A DNA stretch of 64,000 nt, taken from positions 149,598 to 213,597 of the forward strand of contig NZ_VRTS01000006.1 in NCBI RefSeq assembly GCF_008017755.1, read 5' to 3'. Of this stretch, positions 10,159 to 19,858 are shown one piece after another; the stretch's first letter is position 1, and each line of letters opens with the position of its first letter. The notes beneath the pieces were generated by a model. It saw nothing but the letters and a program-made list of their open reading frames with translations, searched no databases and was not told where the DNA came from. This DNA comes from Alkalisalibacterium limincola. GTDB taxonomy: Bacteria > Pseudomonadota > Gammaproteobacteria > Xanthomonadales > Xanthomonadaceae. The position numbers and the translations under genes are program-made.

Positions 10159-11046
10159 TCAGCGCAGCAGCAGCACCGGGACCTGGCAGCCGCGGATCAT
10201 CGCGGTCGTCGTCGAGCCGACGATGAGCTGGCGAATGCGCGAGTGGCCGTAGGCACCCATGACCAGCAGGTCGACGCCCTGGTTCGCCACGTGCTCGCCG
10301 ATCACCGCCTCGGGGTCGCCGGCGATGATGCGCGCGTCGAATTCGAAGCCGGCCTGCTCGAGCTGGCGCTTGGCCCAGTTCTGCGCCTCGCGCAATTCGA
10401 AGGTGGCGTTTCCTGCGCTGAGCAGGTCGCAGTGCAGGCCCTGCAGCAGCGGACTCTTGACCACCATCTCGACGCACTTGCGGGTGGTCGGGCTGCCATC
10501 GAAGGCGATCGCGAAGCGCTGGATCGGGCGGAACGCGCGCGAGGCGACCAGCAGCGGGCGATGCACCGAACGCACCGCGCGTTCGAGGTTCGCGCCGAGG
10601 TGGCCCTTGTCGAAATCGGCATGCTCGCCGCGCTTTCCGAGCACGAACAGGCGCACGTCGTCCTCGTCCTCGGTGATCGTCTCGACGAATGCGCCATGGC
10701 GCTGCACCGCGTCGTGCTCGACAACGCCGGCCGCCGTGGCCCGCCCGCGCGCATGGGCCAGCAACTGGCGCCCCTGCTGTGCCGCGAGCTTGCTGCGCTT
10801 CTCGTCGAGCTCGACGAGTTCGCTGAGCAGTTCGGTCTGCGCGTGCACGCCGATGTTGCCGCTGTAGTCGGCCATCTGCGCCACCTGCGGCTGGCGGTCG
10901 AGCACGTGCAGGAACTGCAGCGGTGCACCCAGCCTCTGCGCGGCCCAGGTGGCGTGGTCGACCACGCTGTCGGTGTATACCGAGGTGTCCAGGCAGGCCA
11001 GGACCTTGCCGTCGACGGGAATCACGTAGCTGTTCTTGCTCATCAT
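10159..11046 (-). CDS. Tandem-domain universal stress protein (UspA family)
   Basis: A 295-residue cytoplasmic protein with two Usp folds in tandem (about 10-150 and 158-295). The second domain keeps the ATP-binding pattern G-x2-G-x9-G-S/T in LLVMGAYGHSRIRQLIVGST; in the first domain the equivalent VLGKRGEHADF...NLERAV is degenerate, the usual arrangement in UspE-like tandem proteins. It begins 6 nt after the stop of the SulP transporter gene and is almost certainly cotranscribed with it. UspA proteins modulate transporters and stress survival; a direct link to the SulP carrier is inferred from the operon. Confidence 0.9.
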   Translation of the reverse strand: MMSKNSYVIPVDGKVLACLDTSVYTDSVVDHATWAAQRLGAPLQFLHVLDRQPQVAQMADYSGNIGVHAQTELLSELVELDEKRSKLAAQQGRQLLAHARGRATAAGVVEHDAVQRHGAFVETITEDEDDVRLFVLGKRGEHADFDKGHLGANLERAVRSVHRPLLVASRAFRPIQRFAIAFDGSPTTRKCVEMVVKSPLLQGLHCDLLSAGNATFELREAQNWAKRQLEQAGFEFDARIIAGDPEAVIGEHVANQGVDLLVMGAYGHSRIRQLIVGSTTTAMIRGCQVPVLLLR

Positions 11047-11052
11047 CGGTCC

Positions 11053-12534
11053 TCAGTGGCCCAGCAGCTTCTCGGCATCAGGCTTGTCGTGCACGCCGAG
11101 CCGATCGACGATCGTACGGCTGGCTTCGTTGATGCCGACGATCTCGACCTCGACACCTTCACGGCGGAACTTGAGGATGACACGATCCAGGGCACCCACG
11201 GCAGACAGGTCCCAGAAATGCGCCCCGGTGACATCGATGCGCACGCGCTCGATGACCTCGCGGAAGTCGAAGGCCTTGAGGAACTGCTCCGAGGAGGCGA
11301 AGAACACCTGTCCGGTGACGGTGTAGCGGCGCGTCGCCCCTTCGTCTTCCAGCGACGTGGTGACCTCGAGGATCTGGCTGACCTTGCGCGCGAAGCCCAG
11401 TGCCGAAAGCAGCACGCCGGTCAGCACGCCCTTGGCAAGGTCATGGGTGGCGACCGTCACCACCACGGTGCCGATCATGACCAGGCTGGAGCTCTTCGGG
11501 TGGTGCCTGAGGTTCCCCAGCGAGGCCCAGTTGAACGTGCCGATCGAGACCATGATCATCACCGCCACCAGCGCGCCCATCGGCATCAGGCCGACCCAGC
11601 TGCCGAGGAACACCACCATCACCAGCAGCACCACGCCGGCGACGAGTGCGGACAGGCGGCCACGGCCACCTGATTTCACATTGATGACCGACTGCCCGAT
11701 CATCGCGCAGCCGGCCATGCCACCGAAGAAGCCCGCGGTGATGTTGGCGATGCCCTGGCCCTTGGCCTCGCGATGCTTGTCGCTGGGCGTGTCGGTCAGG
11801 TCGTCGACGATCTGCGCGGTCAGGAAGCTTTCCAGCAGGCCCACGACCATCAGGGTCAGCGACACGGGCAGGATGATCTTCAGGGTCTCGAGGTTCCAGG
11901 GAATGTCCGGGAACAGGAACACCGGCAACGAGTCGGGCAGGTCGCCCTTGTCGCCGACGGTGGGCACATTGACGCCGAAGTACACAGCGATGGCGGTCAG
12001 CACGACGATCGCCACCAGCGGCGACGGCACTGCCCGCGTGACGTAGGGCAGTCCGTAGATGATCGCGAGGCCACCGATCACCATCGGGTAGACCATCCAT
12101 GGCACGCCGATGAGTTCCGGCACCTGGGCCATGAAGATCAGGATGGCCAGTGCATTGACGAAACCGGTGATGACCGAGCGCGAGACGAAGCGCATCAGCT
12201 CGGCCAGGCGAAGGTATCCGGCGAGGATCTGCAGGAGGCCGGTCAGGATCGTGGCCGCCAGCAGGTACTGCAGGCCGTGGTCGCGCACCAGCGTGACCAT
12301 CAGCAGCGCCATCGCTCCGGTGGCCGCGGAGATCATGCCCGGCCGGCCACCGGTGAAGGCGATGACCACCGCGATGCAGAACGAGGCATACAGGCCGACC
12401 TTGGGATCGACACCGGCGATGAGCGAGAACGCGATCGCCTCGGGGATCAGTGCCAGTGCGACGACCAGGCCGGCGAGGACATCGCCGCGAACGTTGGAGA
12501 ACCACTCGCGGCGGATATTGGTGAACATGGTCAT
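11053..12534 (-). CDS. SulP-family anion transporter with C-terminal STAS domain
   Basis: A 493-residue inner-membrane anion carrier (sulfate, bicarbonate or related). Segments 1-2 contain [20 protein letters not shown] and [10 protein letters not shown], the SulP signature. Ten or more hydrophobic segments follow, then a cytoplasmic STAS domain from about residue 395 ([30 protein letters not shown]). It is somewhat shorter than canonical SulP proteins, like the BicA-type bicarbonate transporters, but sequence alone does not decide the substrate. It leads a two-gene unit with the tandem Usp gene. Two in-frame ATGs (12534 and 12528) could start it. Confidence 0.92.
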   Translation of the reverse strand: MTMFTNIRREWFSNVRGDVLAGLVVALALIPEAIAFSLIAGVDPKVGLYASFCIAVVIAFTGGRPGMISAATGAMALLMVTLVRDHGLQYLLAATILTGLLQILAGYLRLAELMRFVSRSVITGFVNALAILIFMAQVPELIGVPWMVYPMVIGGLAIIYGLPYVTRAVPSPLVAIVVLTAIAVYFGVNVPTVGDKGDLPDSLPVFLFPDIPWNLETLKIILPVSLTLMVVGLLESFLTAQIVDDLTDTPSDKHREAKGQGIANITAGFFGGMAGCAMIGQSVINVKSGGRGRLSALVAGVVLLVMVVFLGSWVGLMPMGALVAVMIMVSIGTFNWASLGNLRHHPKSSSLVMIGTVVVTVATHDLAKGVLTGVLLSALGFARKVSQILEVTTSLEDEGATRRYTVTGQVFFASSEQFLKAFDFREVIERVRIDVTGAHFWDLSAVGALDRVILKFRREGVEVEIVGINEASRTIVDRLGVHDKPDAEKLLGH

Positions 12535-12781
12535 GGAAACAGGGTCCTAGGCCGCGCGACATCGCGTCGGGCGGTTTGACTCAAAGGAAAAGGGGGATCG
12601 AGGAGCAGGCGGCGCACGCGACACCGGGACCGGGTCGGGCATCCGCAACGCGGCCCGCCTGCTGGCGGGATCAGGCGCTAGGGTGGAACGCGCTCACCGC
12701 GCTCGGCGCGGGCACAGCACACCGTCAACTCCCGCCAGCGGCTGGGAGGAATCGGGCCCGCGATGTGGGGGAGGCGATGTT

Positions 12782-12812
12782 GCATCGCACAATGATAGCA
12801 GCTGTGCGATGC
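12782..12812 (-). promoter_or_regulatory. Perfect dyad in the SulP leader, possible operator/promoter
   Basis: Two 10-nt arms, GCATCGCACA (12782-12791) and TGTGCGATGC (12803-12812), are exact inverted repeats around an 11-nt centre. Read toward the SulP gene, the centre contains TATCAT, a fair -10 box, so the dyad may be an operator over a promoter about 250 nt upstream of the transporter. No good -35 is visible. The rest of the 323-nt gap (12535-12857) shows no gene. Confidence 0.35.
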
Positions 12813-12821
12813 CTGTCGGGA

Positions 12822-12852
12822 GGCGCGCCGCCCCATTGCGGGGCGACGCGCC
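12822..12852 (-). terminator. Strong GC hairpin after small membrane protein gene
   Basis: GGCGCGCCGCCCC (12822-12834) pairs with GGGGCGACGCGCC (12840-12852) at 12 of 13 positions around a 5-nt loop, just past the stop codon of the small minus-strand gene. There is no U-run, so it is a terminator candidate rather than a textbook intrinsic terminator. Confidence 0.45.
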
Positions 12853-12857
12853 TTCGC

Positions 12858-13001
12858 TCATGTCGCCATCAGCGGCACGATGATCAGAAGCAGCGCCAGA
12901 AGCGCGAGGAAGCCCAGGCCAACGCGTGCGGCCATGGCGGTCACCTTGAAGAAAGCGATGATGACGAGAACGAGGATGATCAGGCCAATGATCGAGCCCA
13001 T
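12858..13001 (-). CDS. Small hypothetical membrane protein (47 aa)
   Basis: A 47-residue peptide that is almost wholly hydrophobic, with two membrane segments (IIGLIILVLVIIAFFKV and LGFLALLALLLIIVPL) separated by AMAARVG. The ATG at 13001 is preceded by AAGGAG at ideal distance, which argues that this short gene is real; the frame continues upstream but without a start supported by a ribosome site. I do not recognise the family. It stands alone between parC and the SulP unit and ends in a GC hairpin. Confidence 0.65.
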   Translation of the reverse strand: MGSIIGLIILVLVIIAFFKVTAMAARVGLGFLALLALLLIIVPLMAT

Positions 13002-13249
13002 GGGATTCTCCTTATCCGTTGGTCGGCTTGCCTGCCGGAAATAGTGGCAGTCCCAGTCTAGAAGCACCCCCGGAAGGCGGCGCGAACGAGGCCTCACTTT
13101 CCTGAACGGCCGTTTAGTTCCCCGACCCGGCGTGGCGTCGTCCGGCGCGCCTGCCCGGGCAACGGCGCGGACTCCCGGCCCGGCCGCGCCACCCCACCGG
13201 CCCGGCCACGACGGCTAGAATGCCTCTTTTCACCCCGTCACGAGAGCGA

Positions 13250-15496
13250 ATGAGCGACCTGACCCGCCCCACCTTCCATGGCTTCGAGCAGATCCCGCTG
13301 CGCGAATACGCCGAGCGCGCCTACCTCGACTACTCGATGTACGTGGTGCTCGACCGCGCCCTGCCCTTCCTCGGCGACGGGCTCAAGCCGGTGCAGCGCC
13401 GGATCATCTACGCGATGAGCGAACTGGGGCTCAGTGCCGCGGCCAAGCCGAAGAAGTCCGCACGCACGGTGGGCGACGTGATCGGAAAGTTCCACCCGCA
13501 CGGCGACAGCGCCTGCTACGAGGCGATGGTGCTCATGGCGCAGTCGTTCTCGTTCCGCTACCCGCTGGTGGACGGCCAGGGCAACTTCGGCTCCTCGGAC
13601 GACCCCAAGAGCTTCGCGGCGATGCGCTACACCGAGTCCAAGCTCACCCCGATCGCCGAGGTGCTGCTGGGCGAGCTGGGCCAGGGCACGGTGGAGTGGA
13701 ACCCGAACTTCGACGGCACGCTGCAGGAGCCGGGCTGGCTGCCGGCGCGGTTGCCGCACCTGCTTCTCAACGGCACCACCGGCATCGCCGTGGGCATGGC
13801 CACAGACGTGCCGCCGCACAACCTCAACGAGGTCGTGGCCGCCTGCATCCGCCTGATCGACGAACCCGAGGCCAGCGTTCGCGAGTTGTGCGAGCACGTG
13901 CGCGGGCCGGACTACCCGACCGAGGCGGAGATCATCACGCCGCGCCGCGACCTGCTGGCGATGTACGAGACCGGCGGCGGCAGCGTTCGCGCCCGCGCCA
14001 CCTGGGTGCGCGAGGCCAACAACATCGTCATCACCGCCCTGCCCCACCAGGTCAGCCCGTCGAAGATCCTCGAGCAGATCGCCGCGCAGATGCGGGCCAA
14101 GAAGCTGCCGTGGCTGGAGGACCTGCGCGACGAGTCCGACCACGCCAACCCGGTGCGCCTGGTGCTGGTGCCGCGCTCGAACCGGGTCGACGTCGACTCG
14201 CTGATGGGCCACCTGTTCGCCATCACCGACCTGGAGAAGAGCTTCCGGGTCAACTTCAACGTGATCGGACTGGACGGCCGCCCGCAGGTGAAGAACCTGA
14301 AGATGTTCCTGTCGGAGTGGCTGCACTTCCGCTTCGACACCGTCACCCGCCGGCTCAACCACCGGCTGGCGAAGGTCGAGCGCCGGCTGCACCTGCTCGA
14401 GGGCCTGCTGGTCGCCTTCCTCAACCTCGACGAGGTGATCCACATCATCCGCACCGAGGACGAGCCGCGCGCGGTGCTGATGGCGCGCTTCGAGCTCAGC
14501 GAGGACCAGGCCGACTACATCCTCGACACCAAGCTCAAGCAGCTCGCCCGCCTGGAGGAGATGAAGATCCGCGGCGAGCAGGACGAGCTGGCCAGGGAAC
14601 GCGACAAGATCATGGCCATCCTCGGCTCCAAGGCGAAGTTGAAGAAGCTGGTCAAGGACGAGCTGCTGGCCGATGCGAAGAAGTTCGGCGACCCGCGACG
14701 CAGTCCGCTGGTCGAGCGTGGCGCGGCCCAGGCGCTGTCGGAAACCGACCTGGTGCCCAGCGAACCGATCACCATCGTGCTCTCGGAGAAGGGCTGGATC
14801 CGCGCGGCGAAGGGCCACGACATCGACCCGGCCAGCCTGAACTACCGCGACGGCGACAGCCTGGGCCATGCCGCGCGCGGCCGCACCAACCTGCAGGTGG
14901 CGTTCCTGGATTCCACCGGCCGTGCCTACTCGACCGCCGGCCACGGCCTGCCTTCGGCGCGCGGCAACGGCGAACCGCTGACCGGCCGCTTCTCGCCGCC
15001 TTCCGGCGCCGTGTTCATCGGCACCGCAAGCGCCGAGCCCGATGCCCGTTTCCTGCTCGCCTCGACCCACGGCTATGGCTTCGTCACCCGGTTCGAGAAC
15101 TTCTGCGGCCGCAACAAGGCCGGCAAGGCACTGCTCAACCCGGGCAACGGCGGCGTGCTGCCACCGGTGGCGGTGAACAACGCGCAGACCGACCTGGTCG
15201 TGGCGATCACCTCCGCCGGCCACCTGCTGGCGTTCCCGATCAGCGAGCTGCCCGAACTCGACCGCGGCAAGGGCAACAAGCTGATCCAGATCCCGCCCGC
15301 GAAGCTGAAGTCCGGCGACGAGACGGTCATCGTCGTGGCCAGCGTGCGCGAGGGCGGCGAGCTGACGCTTTACTGCGGCCAGCGCAAGCTGAGCCTGAGC
15401 TGGCGCGACCTGCAGGCCTACGCCGGCAGCCGCGCGCAGCGCGGCAACATGCTGCCGCGTGGCTTCCAGCGCGTGGATTCGGCCGAGGCGGGCTGA
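13250..15496 (+). CDS. parC: DNA topoisomerase IV subunit A
   Basis: A 748-residue type IIA topoisomerase subunit that, with ParE, decatenates replicated chromosomes. The quinolone-determining region [13 protein letters not shown] keeps Ser87 and Glu91 (the positions of E. coli Ser80/Glu84), the susceptible state. The catalytic tyrosine is Tyr127 in AAMRYTES. The C-terminal beta-propeller region is degenerate and short, as in ParC and unlike GyrA. The start at 13250 (MSDLTRP) is preferred over an in-frame ATG at 13220, which overlaps the likely -10 (TAGAAT at 13216). The stop overlaps the next ATG (TGATG). Confidence 0.96.
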   Translation: MSDLTRPTFHGFEQIPLREYAERAYLDYSMYVVLDRALPFLGDGLKPVQRRIIYAMSELGLSAAAKPKKSARTVGDVIGKFHPHGDSACYEAMVLMAQSFSFRYPLVDGQGNFGSSDDPKSFAAMRYTESKLTPIAEVLLGELGQGTVEWNPNFDGTLQEPGWLPARLPHLLLNGTTGIAVGMATDVPPHNLNEVVAACIRLIDEPEASVRELCEHVRGPDYPTEAEIITPRRDLLAMYETGGGSVRARATWVREANNIVITALPHQVSPSKILEQIAAQMRAKKLPWLEDLRDESDHANPVRLVLVPRSNRVDVDSLMGHLFAITDLEKSFRVNFNVIGLDGRPQVKNLKMFLSEWLHFRFDTVTRRLNHRLAKVERRLHLLEGLLVAFLNLDEVIHIIRTEDEPRAVLMARFELSEDQADYILDTKLKQLARLEEMKIRGEQDELARERDKIMAILGSKAKLKKLVKDELLADAKKFGDPRRSPLVERGAAQALSETDLVPSEPITIVLSEKGWIRAAKGHDIDPASLNYRDGDSLGHAARGRTNLQVAFLDSTGRAYSTAGHGLPSARGNGEPLTGRFSPPSGAVFIGTASAEPDARFLLASTHGYGFVTRFENFCGRNKAGKALLNPGNGGVLPPVAVNNAQTDLVVAITSAGHLLAFPISELPELDRGKGNKLIQIPPAKLKSGDETVIVVASVREGGELTLYCGQRKLSLSWRDLQAYAGSRAQRGNMLPRGFQRVDSAEAG

Positions 15497-16155
15497 TGGA
15501 GGCGGAGTTCTGGCACGCGCGCTGGGCCGAGGGTCGCACCGGCTGGCACCTCGAGGAGGTCAACCGGCTGCTGCTCAAGCACTGGCCCTCGCTGGCGCTT
15601 CCCGCCGAGGCACCGGTGCTGGTGCCGCTGTGCGGCAAGAGCCTGGACATGGCCTGGCTGGCTGCCGAAGGCCACCCGGTGCTGGGCGTGGAACTGTCGC
15701 TTGAGGCCTGCCGCGAGTTCTTCGCCGAACGCGGGCTGGATCCGGGCGAGGCGGAAGAACCCGGCTTCACCCGGGTTGGCCTCGCCCACCTGGAACTGCT
15801 CGCCGGGGACGTGTTCGCGCTGGCCCGCGAGCACGTGCAGGACATCGCGGCGGTCTACGACCGTGCCGCATTGATCGCGTTGCCCGAAGCGATGCGCCGG
15901 CGCTACGTCGAGCACGTCTACGGCCTGCTGCCCGCCGGCACGCTGGGACTGCTGGTGACGCTGGAGTATCCCGCGCACGAGCGCGACGGCCCGCCCTTCA
16001 GCGTCGACGAGACCGAGGTTCGGGCGCTGTTCGAGCCGCGCTGGCAGGTGGACCTGCTGGAGCGACGCGATATCCTCGAACACGAACCCCGCTTCGCCAT
16101 CGAGGGCGTGAGCACCCTGCACACCTGCGTGTACCGGCTGAGCGCACGCGACTGA
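15496..16155 (+). CDS. tpm: Thiopurine S-methyltransferase
   Basis: A 219-residue SAM-dependent methyltransferase of the TPMT family, which in bacteria methylates thiopurines and also selenite/tellurite species. Diagnostic segments are FWHARWAEGRTGWH at the N-terminus, VPLCGKSLDMAWLAAEGHPVLGVELS (SAM site) and AVYDRAALIALPEAMRRRY. Length matches the bacterial family. The ATG shares one base with the parC stop, so translation is coupled to an unrelated housekeeping gene. Confidence 0.93.
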   Translation: MEAEFWHARWAEGRTGWHLEEVNRLLLKHWPSLALPAEAPVLVPLCGKSLDMAWLAAEGHPVLGVELSLEACREFFAERGLDPGEAEEPGFTRVGLAHLELLAGDVFALAREHVQDIAAVYDRAALIALPEAMRRRYVEHVYGLLPAGTLGLLVTLEYPAHERDGPPFSVDETEVRALFEPRWQVDLLERRDILEHEPRFAIEGVSTLHTCVYRLSARD

Positions 16156-16173
16156 GCCCCCACGGATGCCCCG

Positions 16174-16677
16174 ATGAACCTGCCCCACACCCGCAACGAA
16201 CTGCTGTTCATCGCCGCCAGCGCCGTGGTGACGGTCGTGTTCGCCGCGATGTTCCTGGGTCCGAACTACGGCCTGCGCGCGGCCTGGCCGTTCTGGGCCT
16301 CGTTGCTGTGCACCTCGGTGTTCGTGTGGATCCCCTACATGCGCCAGCGCATGCAGCCGCGCGACCGGGTCGACTTCGACGAGCTGGGCATCCAGCGCCT
16401 GGCTGCCGGCGGCACCCGGGAGTCCGTGCGCTGGGACCGCATCGAGCGCATCTTCATCGCCACCACCGACGACGGTCCGGTCGGCGACGACGTGTTCTGG
16501 GTGTTCGTGGATGAAAGCGGCCAGGGCGGTTGCGCCGTGCCGGCCAGTGCGGAGGGTTTCGATGCGTTGCTCGAGCGCGTGCAGCAGCTGCCGGGTTTCG
16601 ACAACGAGGCGGTCGCGACGGCGATGGGATCGACCACCAATGCACGCTTCGACGTGTGGCAGCGGCAGCCGGACTGA
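16174..16677 (+). CDS. Hypothetical membrane protein, paralogue A
   Basis: A 167-residue protein with two N-terminal membrane segments (LLFIAASAVVTVVFAAMFLG and AAWPFWASLLCTSVFVWIP) and a soluble C-terminal domain of about 100 residues rich in short beta strands (RVDFDELGIQRL, VRWDRIERIFIA, VFWVFVDESGQGGCAVP). This looks like a membrane-anchored PH-like (bacterial PH/DUF) domain, a structural guess only. The next gene is a clear paralogue, aligned over the whole length. Lies 18 nt after tpm. Confidence 0.72.
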   Translation: MNLPHTRNELLFIAASAVVTVVFAAMFLGPNYGLRAAWPFWASLLCTSVFVWIPYMRQRMQPRDRVDFDELGIQRLAAGGTRESVRWDRIERIFIATTDDGPVGDDVFWVFVDESGQGGCAVPASAEGFDALLERVQQLPGFDNEAVATAMGSTTNARFDVWQRQPD

Positions 16678-16687
16678 TCGCGCCGCG

Positions 16688-17199
16688 ATGACCGGCCCGA
16701 TGATCGGACCCTGGCGGCGCGGCGAACTGGCCTGGGCGGCCGCCACCACCCTCGTCAGCCTGGTGCTGTTCGCCTTCAGCGACGCAGCATGGGCTGGATC
16801 GAGCGACTGCCCCTGCTGGCCTTCATCCTCGCCACCGTGGTGTTGCTGGCCCTGCCCTGGCTGCGGGCGCGCTTCGGCGAGGGCCACGACCAGGTCGTGC
16901 TGGACCCCCAGGGGATCTCGCGTCGCGGCGCCCGCGGTGCCCGCGAGCGCATCGAATGGAACGCACTGGACTCGGTGGTGCTGGTCTCGCCGGGTCCGGA
17001 CACGGGGATGGAGCCGGCCTATTGGCTGCTGCTGGATGCCAGCGGGCGCCATGGCTGCGCGATCCCCGACGACGCCGATGGCCTGGAAGCCCTGAAGGCC
17101 AGGCTGCATGCGCTGCCAGGCTATCGGACCTCGCGCGAAGCGACCGCGCTGGCCGACCGCGGGCAGCGCCGCTTCGAGCTGTGGCGCCGCCCCGCTTGA
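16688..17199 (+). CDS. Hypothetical membrane protein, paralogue B (frame broken by one missing base)
   Basis: Second copy of the preceding gene: RRGELAWAAATTLVSLVLF aligns with its first membrane segment, then the frame changes near 16790 and LPLLAFILATVVLLALPWL plus the soluble domain (VVLDPQGISRRG, IEWNALDSVVLVS, YWLLLDASGRHGCAIP) follow in another frame. Adding one G to the GGG at about 16790-16792 restores a 170-residue protein. The shared layout HGCAIP/GGCAVP and LHALPGY/QQLPGF shows tandem duplication followed by divergence. Function unknown. Confidence 0.65.
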
Positions 17200-17301
17200 C
17201 CACCCGGCCGCGCTGACCTCCCTCGTCGATTCCACACCGGGGGCGCAACGGCCCTGCCAGTATCTGGTCTAGGATGCGAACGACTTCGGGGGAGGATCGC
17301 G

Positions 17302-19707
17302 ATGGCAGGCTTCGTACGGATCGGCGCGTGGTTGATGGCGGGACTCGTGGCGCTGGCACTGCTGGCACTGCTGGTCGGCTGGATGTGGATGCGCGCCAGC
17401 CTGCCGCTGCTGGACGGCCCCCTTGTGCTGCCGGGCCTGCAGGGCGAAGCGCAGGTCGAGCGGGACGCCGACGGCACAGTGACGATCAGCGCCGGGTCGG
17501 AATCCGATGCGATGCGCGTGCTGGGCTTCGTGCACGCGCAGGAGCGCTACTTCGAGATGGACCTGATGCGTCGCAGTGCCGCCGGTGAACTCGCCGCGCT
17601 GGTCGGGGCCCCGGCGCTGCCGGTGGACCGCAGGGTGCGCGTGCACCGCATGCGCGCCCGCGTGGAGCACCTCTACGCGCAAGCCAGCGCACACGAGCGT
17701 GAACTGCTCGAGGCCTATGCCGAGGGTGCCAACAGCGGGCTGGACGCATTGCGCGCGCGGCCCTGGGCCTACGGCCTGCTGCGCACGCGCCCCGAGCCGT
17801 GGCGCCCGGAGGACGCGCTGCTGGTGGGTTACGCGATGTTCTTCGACCTCCAGGACAGCGACAACCGCAGGGAGTGGTCGCTGCTGCAGGCGCGCCGGCA
17901 CCTGGGCGCCGACGCGCTGGAACTGCTCACGCGCGACGGCAGCCACTGGGATGCGCCACTGCAGGGCACCGAGCGCGAACTGCTGGACGTGGCGCGGGTG
18001 GTCGATCTGCTGGGCCCCGTGCACGCCCTGCACGCCGCCGGAGAGGCGCGCCTGGCCGACGACGAAGACCCGCCGGTGAAGGGCAGCAACAACTTCGCCG
18101 TCGCCGGGACCCTGACCCGGGACGGTCGCGCCCTGGTGGCCGACGACATGCACCTGGGCCTGCGCGCACCCAATATCTGGTTCCGCGCCCAGTTGCGCTA
18201 TCCCGCCGCGGATGCCCCTGGCGGCCAGGTGGACGTCGGCGGCGTCACGCTGCCCGGCCTGCCCGGCGTGGTCGTGGGAAGCACCGGCCACGTGGCCTGG
18301 GGCTTCACCAACAGCTATGGCGACTATCACGACTTCGTGCGCGTGCACTGGGTCGACCGCGAGGCCGGGCGCTACCGCGTCCCGGGCGGCGAGGACGGCG
18401 TCACGCGCCACCGCGAGGAACTGGCGGTGCTGGGCGGGGCGCCGGAGGTGCTGGAAGTGGTCGAGACGCGCTGGGGCCCGGTCCTTCACGACGACCTCGA
18501 CGACACGTCGCTGGCCCTGGCCTGGACGGCGCACCGCGCCGGCAGCCTGGACCTCGGCCTGCTGCGCATGACCCGCGCGGCCGACCTGGACGCAGCGCTG
18601 GACATCGCCAACCGGGCGGGCGTGCCGGTCCAGAACGCAGTGATCGGTGATCGCAGCGGGCGCATCGGCTGGACCCTGATGGGGCGCCTGCCCCGACGCG
18701 TGGGCGACTGCGACCCGCTGCAGGCGCTTGATCCGGTCATGGACGGATGCGACTGGGACGGCTGGCTGGAGCCCGACGAGGTCCCCAGGATCCTCGACCC
18801 GGGCTCTGCACGGCTGTGGACGGCGAACTCGCGCGTCGTCGATGGCGTGGACCTGCCTCGGGTCGGCGACGGCGGCTACGACCTGGGCGCGCGCCAGCGC
18901 CAGATCCGCGACGCGCTGCTGGCGCGGGACGTGTTCGAGGAAGCCGACCTGCTGGCGATCCAGCTCGACCACCGCGCCGTGTTCCTGGAGACGTGGTGGC
19001 AATTGCTGCGCGAGCTGATCGCCGAGGCCGGCCCCGGGCATCTCGGGCTGCAGGCACTGGAGCCCGCGACCCGCCACTGGGAGGGCGAGGCCCGTGCCTA
19101 CGCGGTGGCCTACCCGCTGGTCCGGGCGTTCCGGGCCGAAGTGATCCGCCTCGTGCTCGACACGATCCTGGCCCCCGTCCGCGAGGCCGAGGGAGAGGAT
19201 TTCCTCCCCCCGCGGGTGCCGCAGGCAGAGGCCTTCGTCTGGCCGCTGGCGAGCATCCGTCCCGAGGCCTGGGTGCCGTCGGGCCACGCCAGCTGGCTGG
19301 AGGCGTTCGACGCGGCCGCGCTCAAGGTGGCCGAGGAAGCCGGTGGCAGCGGCGCCGTAGGCACGCGCAGCTGGGGCGAGCGCAACACCGCCCGGATCCG
19401 GCACCCGCTGGCCGGGGCGCTGCCCGCTCCGCTGGCCCGCCGACTGTCGATGCCGGCCCAACCGCTGCCGGGCGACAGCCACCTGCCACGCGCGCAGGGG
19501 CCGTCGTTCGGCGCCTCGCAGCGCATGGTGGTGGCCCCGGGCCACGAGGAGCACGGCGTACTGCACATGCCCGGGGGACAGAGCGGGCATCCGCTGTCGC
19601 CGTTCTGGGGCAGCGGGCACGAGGAATGGGTGCAGGGCCGGGCGTCCCCATTCCTTCCCGGGGAGCCAAAACACCGACTCGTGCTCAGTCCAGCCGCGAA
19701 TCTGTGA
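17302..19707 (+). CDS. Penicillin amidase / AHL acylase family protein
   Basis: An 801-residue Ntn-hydrolase precursor. An N-terminal membrane/secretion segment (residues 7-30) is followed by the alpha-chain region with FVHAQERYFEMDLMRR, a spacer, and the self-cleavage/catalytic site KGSNNFAVAG where Ser262 becomes the N-terminal nucleophile of the beta chain. The beta chain carries GLPGVVVGSTGHVAWGFTNS and the late Asn-containing LWTANSRVVDG. Relatives cleave beta-lactam side chains, N-acyl-homoserine lactones (quorum quenching) or lipopeptide acyl chains in the periplasm; the substrate is not predictable. A GGAGG site precedes the ATG. The stop codon lies inside a CRP-type box. Confidence 0.92.
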   Translation: MAGFVRIGAWLMAGLVALALLALLVGWMWMRASLPLLDGPLVLPGLQGEAQVERDADGTVTISAGSESDAMRVLGFVHAQERYFEMDLMRRSAAGELAALVGAPALPVDRRVRVHRMRARVEHLYAQASAHERELLEAYAEGANSGLDALRARPWAYGLLRTRPEPWRPEDALLVGYAMFFDLQDSDNRREWSLLQARRHLGADALELLTRDGSHWDAPLQGTERELLDVARVVDLLGPVHALHAAGEARLADDEDPPVKGSNNFAVAGTLTRDGRALVADDMHLGLRAPNIWFRAQLRYPAADAPGGQVDVGGVTLPGLPGVVVGSTGHVAWGFTNSYGDYHDFVRVHWVDREAGRYRVPGGEDGVTRHREELAVLGGAPEVLEVVETRWGPVLHDDLDDTSLALAWTAHRAGSLDLGLLRMTRAADLDAALDIANRAGVPVQNAVIGDRSGRIGWTLMGRLPRRVGDCDPLQALDPVMDGCDWDGWLEPDEVPRILDPGSARLWTANSRVVDGVDLPRVGDGGYDLGARQRQIRDALLARDVFEEADLLAIQLDHRAVFLETWWQLLRELIAEAGPGHLGLQALEPATRHWEGEARAYAVAYPLVRAFRAEVIRLVLDTILAPVREAEGEDFLPPRVPQAEAFVWPLASIRPEAWVPSGHASWLEAFDAAALKVAEEAGGSGAVGTRSWGERNTARIRHPLAGALPAPLARRLSMPAQPLPGDSHLPRAQGPSFGASQRMVVAPGHEEHGVLHMPGGQSGHPLSPFWGSGHEEWVQGRASPFLPGEPKHRLVLSPAANL

Positions 19708-19718
19708 ACTGGTTCACA
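19703..19718 (+). promoter_or_regulatory. Perfect CRP/Clp-type binding box
   Basis: TGTGAACTGGTTCACA matches the CRP consensus TGTGA-N6-TCACA exactly, which is also the site of Clp, the CRP homologue of Xanthomonadaceae. It overlaps the acylase stop codon and lies about 140 nt upstream of the next gene, so it most likely controls that gene. Confidence 0.6.
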
Positions 19719-19772
19719 TACAAATCCTCGACCTGTACGGAAACTGACCGCCAGCGTCCATCAGAGACGCGC

Positions 19773-19791
19773 TGTGACGCACAACGTCACA
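19773..19791 (+). promoter_or_regulatory. Second TGTGA/TCACA dyad
   Basis: TGTGACG (19773-19779) and CGTCACA (19785-19791) are perfect inverted repeats with a 5-nt centre, 70 nt downstream of the consensus box. The half-sites match CRP but the spacing is 9 rather than 6, so it is either a weak or unrelated operator. TTGACG at 19793 directly follows and could be a -35 element. Confidence 0.35.
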
Positions 19792-19858
19792 TTTGACGGG
19801 TCGCCGCTTCGGGGAGCGACCTACCACCGGCGCAGTGCTGGACAACGTCGAGGTAGGC

